Below are positions 40,201 through 48,217 of a stretch of DNA of 64,000 nucleotides, one piece after another; the stretch's first letter is position 1, and each line of letters starts with the position of its first letter. Position numbers and translations under genes: made by a program. Source of the stretch: Diprion similis (lineage: Eukaryota > Arthropoda > Insecta > Hymenoptera > Diprionidae); NCBI RefSeq assembly GCF_021155765.1, contig NC_060118.1:13776146-13840145 (forward strand). The letters run 5' to 3'. Under the pieces are notes generated by a model. That model saw only the letters and a list, made by a program, of their open reading frames with translations. It was not told the DNA's origin and searched no databases.

Positions 40201-42193
40201 CCAGACGAGGAGCGGATAATCATCGACGACGACCCCTACGACCTGGACGAAGCGATATTCGCTCTTCAAAACGGCGACGGGTCTATAAGCACGCCAAAGA
40301 TGATAACTCACAGAAGAAAGCCGGCCCCGACATTATCGGCGATAGATTTGATTGAGGAATCCCTAAGGAACGCGAAGAGGCACGAGGCCCAAAGTGCAAA
40401 AGAAGTTCGATTGCAGGAAAGGGATAATATAAAATCGATTGATCTCGCTGAGGAATTAATGTCAGCGGTTAAACGGAGCCGGGAAGAAAATTCGAGCAAG
40501 TCCTTTGCAAAAGAAGAATTTCTCGATAGGGAAAACCGGGATGATCGTGCTAAAAATAACTTTGGAGAACCTTTAACCGATGAGGGGGAGAAGCGGATGA
40601 ACGACGAAGCTTCTTCGGTGACTCGATCAGCGAACGTGAATGAAATGAACACGGTGATAACGATCGAACCTCAAGTGACGGAGAATCAGACGTCCGAGGA
40701 GATGCAATACCTTGGCAAGGTGGAGCCCGAGGAGGCAGAGGTCGAAGGAAGTACTCCGGGTGACGGTCAGCTGGACCCGAATTACGGAAATTCCGGGTCG
40801 CCGGAAGAATCGAGCGAAAGTTCGACGAACCTCGAGTCGAACGAAGAAGCGTCGAGCCCTAGTCCCGGAAACGAGGAGGCCGGAAATCCCCACGGCACGA
40901 TAAGTACTTGGGAAATTTTCACCTCGACCGCGTTCGAGAACGGAAACAGCGATTACGAGTCGACTTTACAACCTGTCGTCATTTTGGGAAAGAGTAAGCC
41001 TCGATACGATAACTTCACTGCTACGCGGCTACTTGATCGGCAGTGTAAAAAGTCTCGATGACAATCGATATTTTTTATTGCAGGCATCGTGGAGGAGCTC
41101 AAGTTTGAATGGGTCACAACGGAATGGTCCGAGTGTTCGCAGACTTGTGGTGGCGGCGGATTCCAGGTGATCAATAATATTCCATTACCGCGGTAAAATG
41201 ATTGAAACCGATTCTTAAACCGATGTTAAATGTATTGTCTTCAGATGAGAGGCGCTCAGTGCACCGTGAGACCCCTAAAAACCGCGGCGAACGCCACTCA
41301 GGTTGCCCCGAAAACAGCCGTCGGTGCTACGTTGTGCGAAGACGCGGGACTTCCGGTTCCAGAAAAGGTTCGAGCCTGTGGAGGAGGAAGGTGCCCGCAG
41401 TGGCATACCGGGGAATGGACCCCCTGCGAGACGTCGCGGTGCTTCACTTGGCAAACAGGTTAGCGAATCCCTCGAGTCCTAGACAAAGTTACTCCTCCCT
41501 CTCCTCGATTTCCTCGACTTTTATTATCGTCTTACAGCAATGCAAAGGAGGGAAGTTACGTGCCGCATTATTGAGGAAGGGGACAACGCCACGACGAATG
41601 CGACTGTCCTCGATGCCAGCAAATGCGATGAGAGTGTCAGACCACCCCAAAGACTCGAGTGCTACAACGATGCTTGCAAAGGTGTATGGAGGGTTGGCGA
41701 ATGGTCGGAAGTGAGTGGATAGTCGGTTTGAAAATATGGGTACTTAAGGACGTGTCGATGCTTATCGGTCATTGACGAATACAGAGTACAAAAAAGATTT
41801 TACCAAACGTTATTTCAGTGCACAGCTTCCTGCGAGGAGGATGGAGTCAAGTACAGAATCTTACAGTGCGTCTGGTTTGGGACGAAAAAGGCGGCGGGTA
41901 ATGCCTGCAGGGACGTTCCACGACCGTCTGTGATGAAGACCTGCAAAGGACTCCCATGCCTCCAAACACCAGGTAAAAGTCACAGCAGATCTCTGCTTTA
42001 ACGACTTGAAGCTGGCCGCGCCATTTATAGTTTGTATGAATATTGTGCGGCTAATTTACCGGGAGATCATTTCAATGTTTCAGAGTACTGTAAGGATCTT
42101 TCGCAGTTCTGCGGTAGGGTAAAAGTAATGAATATGTGCCGAGTGCCTCTTTACCAGAAGCAGTGTTGCCAATCCTGTCGTCCGCAGTCCTAA
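7673..42193 (+). CDS. madd-4: ADAMTS-like secreted matrix protein (MADD-4/ADAMTSL type), 5' exon missing
   Basis: Exons joined in phase: 7673-7774, 20289-20341, 20427-20520, 27094-27423, 31321-31462, 31985-32114, 33554-33656, 33773-33940, 35247-35394, 35572-35662, 36495-36889, 37446-37575, 37660-37870, 37963-38273, 38376-38503, 38563-38727, 38790-38971, 39216-39305, 39997-40993, 41084-41166, 41245-41458, 41538-41710, 41819-41972, 42084-42193 (TAA). This gives about 1,567 residues. The first exon encodes ICLLGFVVAE, the end of a signal peptide; its ATG is not seen. Then come TSP1-1, the ADAMTS cysteine-rich module (motif CGVCGGDGSTC), TSP1-2 to TSP1-8, an Ig domain (38180-38600, motif DNGVYAC), an acidic low-complexity segment (39997-40993), TSP1-9 to TSP1-11 and a six-cysteine PLAC domain. 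There is no metalloprotease. Known relatives (worm MADD-4, fly nolo, vertebrate ADAMTSL1/3) are secreted matrix proteins; MADD-4 organises synapses and guides muscle arms. The family is clear; the exact orthologue is inferred. Confidence 0.9.
8164..8580. mobile_element. MITE-like element, family A copy 2 (left end worn)
   Basis: The right end reads CTTTTAAAATTCGAAAATAC followed by the family ending CCTCGCCCC. The left end has the matching TTTCGAATTTTAAAAG but lacks the terminal GGGGC block. The interior shares GAAATCAAACTT and GATTCCGAA words with copy 1. No coding frame. Confidence 0.6.
9191..9263. repeat. TA run and 27-base poly-T
   Basis: TA repeat at 9191-9211 and T run at 9237-9263, immediately left of the MITE at 9281. 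Confidence 0.85.
9281..9777. mobile_element. MITE-like element with nested inverted repeats
   Basis: The outer arms of about 90 bases are inverted copies: left TGTTAGTTTTTGATGTTTCA, right (inverted) TGTTAGTTTTTGATATTTTA, both followed by AAGAGCCCACT. The word AAGGTCGCTC and its variants occur four times in two nested inverted pairs (near 9341/9708 and 9512/9568). AT-rich interior, no coding frame. It is flanked by TA and poly-T on the left and TA/CA repeats on the right. Confidence 0.75.
9781..9826. repeat. TA/CA compound microsatellite
   Basis: A TA run passes into CA, immediately right of the MITE ending at 9777. Confidence 0.85.
10237..10280. repeat. AG microsatellite, 22 units
   Basis: An uninterrupted AG run. 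Confidence 0.9.
11594..11997. mobile_element. MITE-like element, family A copy 3
   Basis: The left end reads GGGGTGGAGTTAAAGTTCCG and the right end, inverted, GGTCTGGGTTGAAATTCGGA, so the termini match copy 1 as well as each other. About 400 bases, no coding frame. Confidence 0.65.
13014..13033. repeat. TTC microsatellite
   Basis: Six to seven TTC units. Confidence 0.8.
16099..16128. repeat. GGA microsatellite, ten units
   Basis: A G-rich trinucleotide run. Confidence 0.85.
18411..18448. repeat. GAA microsatellite
   Basis: GAA units with one GCA interruption. Confidence 0.85.
21820..21870. repeat. TTTC/TC compound microsatellite
   Basis: TTTC units followed by a pure TC run. Confidence 0.9.
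22294..22316. repeat. G-rich tract
   Basis: 23 bases with one A among G; a candidate quadruplex or a collapsed homopolymer in the assembly. Confidence 0.85.
27424..31320 (+). other. 3.9 kb intron of the ADAMTS-like gene
   Basis: This intron splits the cysteine-rich module: the left exon ends in INGECM and the right exon begins KVGCDL. It contains a TA microsatellite (31167-31195). I see no gene in it. Confidence 0.6.
31167..31195. repeat. TA microsatellite
   Basis: It lies 125 bases before the exon at 31321. Confidence 0.85.
32115..33553 (+). other. 1.4 kb intron of the ADAMTS-like gene
   Basis: The phase-2 intron joins GA to G as a Glu codon ahead of the TSP1-3 exon. It contains a weak inverted repeat at about 32236-32391. 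No gene is seen. Confidence 0.55.
32236..32391. mobile_element. Weak inverted-repeat element
   Basis: CAATTATTGGCCCTTTTATT on the left pairs with CAGTTATTGACCCTTTTTGG (inverted right end), and ACTAAAAT/TCTAAAAT follow further in. Small, diverged and without clear target duplication. Confidence 0.35.
33941..35246 (+). other. 1.3 kb intron of the ADAMTS-like gene
   Basis: The intron interrupts TSP1-4 exactly between WSE and the first cysteine, phase 0. It carries an 18-base G run (34639-34656). No gene is seen. Confidence 0.55.
34639..34656. repeat. 18-base poly-G
   Basis: An uninterrupted G run, unusual length for an insect genome. Confidence 0.85.
35663..36494 (+). other. 0.8 kb intron of the ADAMTS-like gene
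   Basis: The phase-2 intron precedes the TSP1-5 exon. I see no repeat or gene in it. Confidence 0.55.
36961..37425. mobile_element. piggyBac-like MITE with TTAA ends
   Basis: TTAA stands at both ends (36961-36964 and 37422-37425). Inverted arms of about 145 bases follow: the left begins GTGGGGGATGCAGCTTGGAC and the right, inverted, GGGGGGCTACAGCTTGGACG. Both arms run on to a shared TTTCAAGAACGTTTTAGAAT. No coding frame. TTAA is the target site of piggyBac transposases. It occupies most of the intron 36890-37445 of the ADAMTS-like gene. Confidence 0.85.
39306..39996 (+). other. 0.7 kb intron before the acidic exon
   Basis: The intron is AT-rich and includes an AAAT microsatellite (39551-39578). 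The open frame of the next exon runs back to 39949, but the acceptor at 39991-39996 sets the real exon start at 39997. Confidence 0.55.
39551..39578. repeat. AAAT microsatellite
   Basis: About seven units, the last with one substitution. Confidence 0.85.
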
Positions 42194-42477
42194 GACAGCG
42201 TGACAATGTCGAATCAGTACATGACGATGAGAATAAGAAGAAAGGTTAGACAACAAGAGGAAGAAGAGCTGGATTCACGAAAGGATAGAGAAAATATTTC
42301 AGCTCGATATATGGAAGGAAAGAAGATTAGGAAAAATAGTAAAATGGAAAAATTTCGATGTAAGATTGAATCGTGATTGAATACCTCGTAGGTATAAAAT
42401 TGGTTGAAAATTGACTAAAGTTTGCAACGTGACGGTTGCGGTGTTGTATTGTTTAAAAGTACGTTAAATATTATACA

Positions 42478-42483
42478 AATAAA
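42478..42483 (+). terminator. Candidate poly(A) signal of the ADAMTS-like gene
   Basis: AATAAA lies 285 bases after the TAA stop. Several further AATAAA copies occur in the AT-rich DNA downstream, so this is only the first candidate. Confidence 0.35.
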
Positions 42484-43140
42484 CAAGATATAATATACTA
42501 TATACATAATTTAAGAATTATAGTATTGAGATGACCGACTTGTTACGTGAATAATAATCTTTACCAATTTCTTCGGAATTTCATATTTTCAGCAGTTCTC
42601 TACGACGATAAATTATAACTGCGTCGCAACTAGATACATGTATACAATATATTTTGCGTATTTAAGCGAGCGAATTAGGAAAAGCAAAAAAACCGTTCTT
42701 GTTTTATTTATTTGTTTGTTTGTTTTTTTCAAGAAAATTATTCAAACGAACTGAAATGTAAGAAGGTAGAATACTAAAAGAATTGACAACATCTTATTAA
42801 ATTTGCAATTACACTAATTAAAAGCTGTAAAGTGCAGAAGACTAATTATAAGTAATTCCGTGTTATTTGGTGCGTTCCCTAATGTAGGTTAAATTCTACA
42901 GTACTACGCGAAAAGTTAAAAACAAAAAAAAGCAAAAAAAAAAAAAAACGAGCATCTCTGGCATTTTTCCAACTTTGAAATTTAGATATATACGTTGCAG
43001 TCATCGTTTCATCACGAGATCGAAAAAAGGAATTATTACTCTACACGAAGTTGATAAGATTATTGTCATTAAAGTATTTCAATGTTGGTGCTTGACTCGC
43101 ACATAAAATGGCTTTAACGTAAAAGTATTCAAAGTTAAGT

Positions 43141-43192
43141 AATAAAATAAATAATAATAACAGTAATAATAATAATAATAATAATAATAATA
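43141..43192. repeat. TAA microsatellite
   Basis: About fifteen units, interrupted once. Confidence 0.85.
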
Positions 43193-43688
43193 TATTTGAA
43201 TATATACGATTGAAACTAATTGCGATTTGTATTATTTTTATGATGATTTCGCCGCATGATTCCAATTCAGTGCATCATAATTTATATTTCTATAAATTTA
43301 CCAACCTGCACAGCGCAGTTTGTATATATTCGCAAACAACCGCGCGAACTTTAAAACATAACTGCAAAGATCGTTCTTCAAGACTGAAAAATATTTCCAT
43401 AGATCGGGTTTATAATTTCGTCACGTAAATACACCTATATAAATAAATATATTACGACATTCCATACCCAAGGGGCATTACCAGGATAATTTAATTTTCG
43501 TTAAACGATTGCTGCTTTCGATTTCTTTCCCTCAAATTGTTGTATAATTTCACATCATATACGATCATATAATCTTATATTTATTGTATTATTATTAACG
43601 GTTTTTTCCTCGAACTGTGCGCGCTGAGCTGACAAAGCTAACTAAATATTAAAACATTATAGGAACAAAATAGTATTATATATATATT

Positions 43689-43689
<1 letters not shown>

Positions 43690-43720
<31 letters not shown>
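43690..43720. repeat. GA microsatellite
   Basis: A pure AG run. Confidence 0.85.
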
Positions 43721-43724
<4 letters not shown>

Positions 43725-43916
43725 GAATAAAAATAATAAATGAATTAATGAATGCCGATAATGATGTATTATAGATATACATGACTATGATAGGAATACA
43801 AAATAATATACGCTATATATTGGTCGAATGTGCAGCCAATCGTTTGTAAGCAATAAATATATAAAGTTATATATTATAAACACCATGTAATATATAATGT
43901 ACTTATTTTGTTAAGA

Positions 43917-44025
43917 ACCTCCGGCAAAAATTTATTTACAAAAATTTTACCGCAAGTCCATAAGTAGCAATTTGCAACAGACGGAGCGCAAACTTTTTGC
44001 AAATAAATTTCTGCGACCAACGAAT
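43917..44025. repeat. Imperfect inverted repeat downstream of the ADAMTS-like gene
   Basis: GGCAAAAATTTATTTACAAA on the left pairs with CGCAGAAATTTATTTGCAAA (inverted right end), about 110 bases in total. It could be a worn MITE or a 3' UTR hairpin. Confidence 0.4.
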
Positions 44026-45126
44026 TTGCCTCTATATACTATATAATACCTATGAACGAAGAGAAGTAAAGAAGAAAATAAATAAATGGTTTGCCAAATG
44101 AGCCGACTGTAAGAAACACTATAGTATTTAAATTATAATTAATAATAAGTATTGATTAAGAAATGCAGCTGTGCATAATAATATTATATACCTATACGAG
44201 GTTGACGTGAATCTGGCGAAACGGGAAAGAAAAATGAAAAAAAAAAACGAAAAAAAAAAAAAACAACAACAACACCGTAGACGTGAATTCATACCCCAGT
44301 GTAATATAATTATCATATGATTATTCAGACGAACGATTATACATATATATAATATACATGCAAGTAGTGTAGAGTATTATTGAAAAAAATTTTTGCAATT
44401 ACTGGAAAATGATGTTGAACAATATTTATTTTAATTTTGGTTTCAATTTTGACCATCATTTTTATTCCATTATTCACGCGATTGTCACGTGTGAGAAAAA
44501 AAATAAAATAAAAAGAAATTTAAACGAAAAAAGACGCACGCTGAATTTTACAGTAACCGAATGTCAAAATAATTATTCACTTGTAAACAATTTTGTGAAC
44601 TATGTGAGTTATACACGATATATTTTAAGGTTTTATTTCGTTGTGTAGGTTTAAGTTTTTGTACATATATAACACGTCGATCCTAGTTATGTAAAATGAT
44701 AATTATTATGTACATTAAGTGTACGGAGAGTGTTATGATTCAACATTATATCTATGTAAATATGTAACTGCCTATTATATATAATACATTAAATGACGAA
44801 TATAATTCAAAAGTATGTATATGATATATGTGCATACTGCATCCTGCATTTTTAACTAGCGAAATCAATCTGGCATAATTAATTAATTTAATCGGGGAAT
44901 GAATAACGCTGGAAAACACGAGTGTTATTGAGTCTAGGTTCTAAGTATCAAATTTTGATCCCTCCCACGTACTTATTGAAAGAAAAAATAAATTTGTTTG
45001 ATAAAGTTTGCTTTTGTAAAAATCGTAACAACATTTCAGATTTTACAATAGAATTACCTATTTTCTCTCGAACATAATTTATTGTTAATGAAATTTAAGA
45101 ACCGTTAGTTCCACATTCAAATCACT

Positions 45127-45132
45127 TTTATT
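45127..45132 (-). terminator. Candidate poly(A) signal of HYKK
   Basis: TTTATT on the plus strand reads AATAAA on the minus strand, about 375 bases past the HYKK stop. The surrounding DNA is AT-rich, so chance occurrence is likely. Confidence 0.25.
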
Positions 45133-45505
45133 AAAAAATAATATTCTTTCGGTTTTTTATTTATCTGAATAACTGAAATCATAGATTATCTTCAATTTTT
45201 AAATAGCATTCTCCTGGCTGTAAAATTCGTTTTTTTCTAAAAATACTAATTTTCATCTGTTAATATTCCAGGTATACAAAATCTCTGTAGACTTGTGCTA
45301 GCGAATTATTTAAATCGTTATTCTTTCTCCCTACAGTACAGAAGTAAACTATACGGGAGGGGGGAAGGGGGAGGGAGGTATATTTTTCCATCGTTCTGAA
45401 GGATGAAAAATTAAAAAAAAATAATCGACTCAATTCAGGTACAAACGTGATTTTTTTTTTCTTCTTCTTTATCGAGCGGTGTAACACAGCAACGCCCCGA
45501 TCGTT

Positions 45506-46582
45506 TCATTCCCAAAGTTGCATAAGCGCATCGTTACTCAATTCCCAAAGCTCCTCCAAAAGCGACCATCCGCTCTTTTGAGTATACAGAAGATACTCGT
45601 TCCCCGGATCGTTTAAATGCGAATAAGCGCCAAGCACGAGGCTCTGGCAGAGCCGACCGCACACGCATGTTTTCAAAACGTTCATTTCAACTTCCGGTAT
45701 TCTCCTAACAGCGCGATACCCTCTCAGGACGTGTTTCCCTCTGGAAATATCTTTCGCCTGAAGCAGCATGTAGCAAAGCGCGATCGCGATCTCGAATATC
45801 AAACAAGACTTTTGGGAATCCCCGAAGTCGAGAATGGCCAGCACTCTTTTCCCTTCGTCGTCGACGAGGATGTTCTGCTCGTTAAGGTCGCCGTGAATTA
45901 TGCCTTTCTCCAGCCTCTCCATCCCCCCCATAACTTCCTCCACGAACTTGACGATCACCTCGTTCACCAGGCGTCTTCGCCGGGCATCATCGACCGCGTG
46001 GACGAAGTCCCTCAGCCTGGGTACAGAGCTCAGCATCCAGAGGGTGCGGTGCTGGTCGTAAGCCGGGTGATGAAACCTTTTCAGAGCCTCGTCGAGCTCC
46101 GCAGCGAATCGCCCGACATCCGTTAGCAACTCGTCCGACGGATCGGCGTGCCGATGGAGAAGATCTCCGGGTATGTAAGTCAGGAGTCTGACGACGTGTT
46201 TCTCCGCTCCGTCGCCGACGATCTCCAGGGAGTAGAAGCGGTTTTTTAAATTCTTCACGGGCTTTGGAGCTCTTATTCCGTTAGCCTCGAGGAAGTCTAG
46301 CATCGCGGTTTGTCCCTCGACGAATTCGGTCTTCCTCGAGTCGAGAGAGTTTGTGATTTTGAGAACGTAGCCGTCCCTCTCGACGCCGGTTATCCCAGGA
46401 TTTTGAAACTCCTCCTCGCAAAGGACGCGAAAATTCATGTCGTCGTAGGCGTTCAGCTCGGAGACAAGCTTCGCCTTCAATCCGTACAAACGGTGGACCA
46501 GATCTGCGGCGGTTTTCGAATCAGCTTTGGGTCTGATCAATTGACCGGGTTGCAGGATTTCCTCACCGGTAGGATCGGACAT
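45506..46582 (-). CDS. HYKK: Hydroxylysine kinase (APH/choline-kinase fold)
   Basis: A single-exon frame of 358 residues from ATG at 46582 to the stop at 45506, close to the human HYKK length (about 370). The family phosphorylates 5-hydroxy-L-lysine using GTP in lysine degradation. Visible kinase features: the Brenner-type catalytic motif IIHGDLNEQNILVD at about residues 227-240 and the metal-binding motif ILDFGDS near residue 250; the N-terminal YDDMNFRV segment is typical of the family. The ATG is the first in frame after an upstream non-coding stretch. The gene diverges from the orphan gene at 47265, with about 680 bases between start codons, so the two may share a promoter region. The lack of introns contrasts with every neighbour. 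The kinase family is certain; substrate assignment rests on overall resemblance. Confidence 0.9.
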   Translation of the reverse strand: MSDPTGEEILQPGQLIRPKADSKTAADLVHRLYGLKAKLVSELNAYDDMNFRVLCEEEFQNPGITGVERDGYVLKITNSLDSRKTEFVEGQTAMLDFLEANGIRAPKPVKNLKNRFYSLEIVGDGAEKHVVRLLTYIPGDLLHRHADPSDELLTDVGRFAAELDEALKRFHHPAYDQHRTLWMLSSVPRLRDFVHAVDDARRRRLVNEVIVKFVEEVMGGMERLEKGIIHGDLNEQNILVDDEGKRVLAILDFGDSQKSCLIFEIAIALCYMLLQAKDISRGKHVLRGYRAVRRIPEVEMNVLKTCVCGRLCQSLVLGAYSHLNDPGNEYLLYTQKSGWSLLEELWELSNDALMQLWE

Positions 46583-47264
46583 TATGCAAATTCGATTTAA
46601 CCCTCAACTCCGCGCGCGTTTTATGCTTGGAAAACCGCAACGACGAACCCGACCGATCGAAATTTGTGACGCGACTAGTGCCTGCGACTGGCCGTAGGCG
46701 GAAGGCTCGTTTAATATTCAATTGCGCCAATCATATATGATCTATGAAGCCCAGTCTTGGCCCTCGATTACTAACCATCTCCGAAATGTATAATACACAA
46801 GGATGAGGAGATTATTACGCGCTACTAAGATTCGATGTTGCACGTATAGTATAGAGCTTGACTGAACGACGTGCTATTTCGAATACAGCACTGCATTCGT
46901 TATCAAGATGATAAGATTGTCGGAGGCGACAGTCAACAGTCTATATCTGATGCAGGCTATAGACGAATGAAAACTGTCGCAAAGGCAAGATAAGTTTCAG
47001 AGAGCACGAAAGATGAAACGGAACTGACTTCAGAAAATTGCTGAAACTTAACTTTCTCATTCCGTTATCACAGACTGCCGCAAATACTAGAAAATGACTT
47101 TGCCTAGATAATAATAACAAATACATATACATTGATCCAGCGCCCCCGAGTAAACTCGGAGTATTTTCGTCCGATCGATATGCGTGTGACTGCAAGCATA
47201 CAGCGAGTGAGTAGTTACGTAGCGGGCTGGATGATGGTATAAATGTAAAATATACGAGATCTTG
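46583..47264. other. Divergent intergenic region between HYKK and the orphan gene
   Basis: 680 bases separate two start codons facing away from each other, so promoters for both genes probably lie here. I see no clear TATA box or other named element. The minus-strand open frame at 46941-47282 is not convincing. Confidence 0.45.
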
Positions 47265-47826
47265 ATGCCCTTTGGGAATCATTCAGAATGTCAGTCAGGA
47301 CGGAAGGTGAAGTTTGAGAACGCGGTCAAGGAATTAGACGCGTACATATTTAGGGAGGAGAGAAAATTCGGTGTAATAATCGCCCGCGACGAGCCAGACT
47401 TTCACCATCGGTCGAAATGTCAACCTAAGATCTTGAAATTGTTGGTAGATTTGAAGTCAGCCTTGCAGAGAGATAAATCCGAAATGATAGAAGGTATAAC
47501 ATTTGTGTTAAGCAGGTACTAAACTACTGGTAGAAATATTTTTTTTGAAGACGGTGTAGCTATTGATAATTGGGTGAATTCCTGTTAACGCATCGGTATC
47601 ATATATGTTGTCCGTATTATACCTTCACGTCGCAGCTTACGAGAACCTCAAAAAGTCCAATAGAACAATGAAGAGAGTAATGAAAGGATTAAAAGAGGAA
47701 ATGACGCATCGCCGAAACGATATTCACGAGGAGTTTACCAATTTTGAAAATCTAAATACCGACCGTCTTCTCAGCATAAATCCAATGTCTTTCACAATTG
47801 ACTGCAGAGAAAGAAAGAGAGAATAA
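47265..47826 (+). CDS. Small charged helical protein of unknown function, two exons
   Basis: I do not recognise this gene. Exons 47265-47493 and 47636-47826 join in phase 1 through a GT donor (gtataa) and a cgcag acceptor, giving 139 residues from MPFGNH to RERKRE. There is no signal peptide or membrane segment. The middle (about residues 20-120) is rich in Lys, Glu, Arg and Leu with heptad-like spacing, so it is probably helical or coiled coil. The ATG is the first one in frame after a stop at 47232. An AATAAA overlaps the TAA stop and another lies at 47891. The intact splice, the frame continuing across it and the poly(A) signals support a real gene; function is unknown. Confidence 0.6.
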
Positions 47827-48217
47827 AATGAACGAAAAATCAACAAATCTTTAAATTTTCATTACCCCCCTACGGCATACAAATAATAGCAATAAATTAT
47901 TCTCAAACAACATTTGTAAAAGAAAAGTCGTTTCCTTAGTTTCTACCGTTTCTACGTAGGGATAAACCCATTCTACGTTATATCCGTTTCGCGGTAGTAT
48001 GCAAATCTTGTACGGGATCGACCATATAGAATATAGAGACTCTCGCTGCGACTGGCGAGAGTCGACAGGCTGATCGTCGAAGTAGAACTCTCGATAGAGT
48101 TCAGGCTGCGATCCAACTTGGGTCGAACGGCAATTGCCAAGTGTTGAACTACCTAAACCAGCTAGACTGAGTCAGACGACGGCTGGACGGTTAGACACGA
48201 ACGGCTCCTCGATCATC
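47827..48217 (+). other. Intergenic region and 5' UTR of the DM9-domain gene
   Basis: 391 bases between the orphan gene's stop and the next ATG. I see no repeat; the right part probably holds the promoter and 5' UTR of the downstream gene. Confidence 0.4.
47891..47896 (+). terminator. Candidate poly(A) signal of the orphan gene
   Basis: AATAAA lies 65 bases after the stop at 47826. A second AATAAA overlaps the stop codon itself at about 47823-47828. Confidence 0.4.

Larger units (their letters stand above)
42194..45505. other. AT-rich 3' UTR and intergenic DNA without a visible gene
   Basis: The stretch is low-complexity and AT-rich. It includes a TAA microsatellite (43141-43192), a GA microsatellite (43690-43720) and an imperfect inverted repeat at about 43917-44025. 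The left part is probably the long 3' UTR of the ADAMTS-like gene and the right end the 3' UTR of HYKK on the other strand. I found no open frame with coding character. Confidence 0.5.

Noticed and set aside
45617-46126. 169-codon plus-strand frame
   Set aside because: Antisense shadow of HYKK, which has clear kinase motifs.
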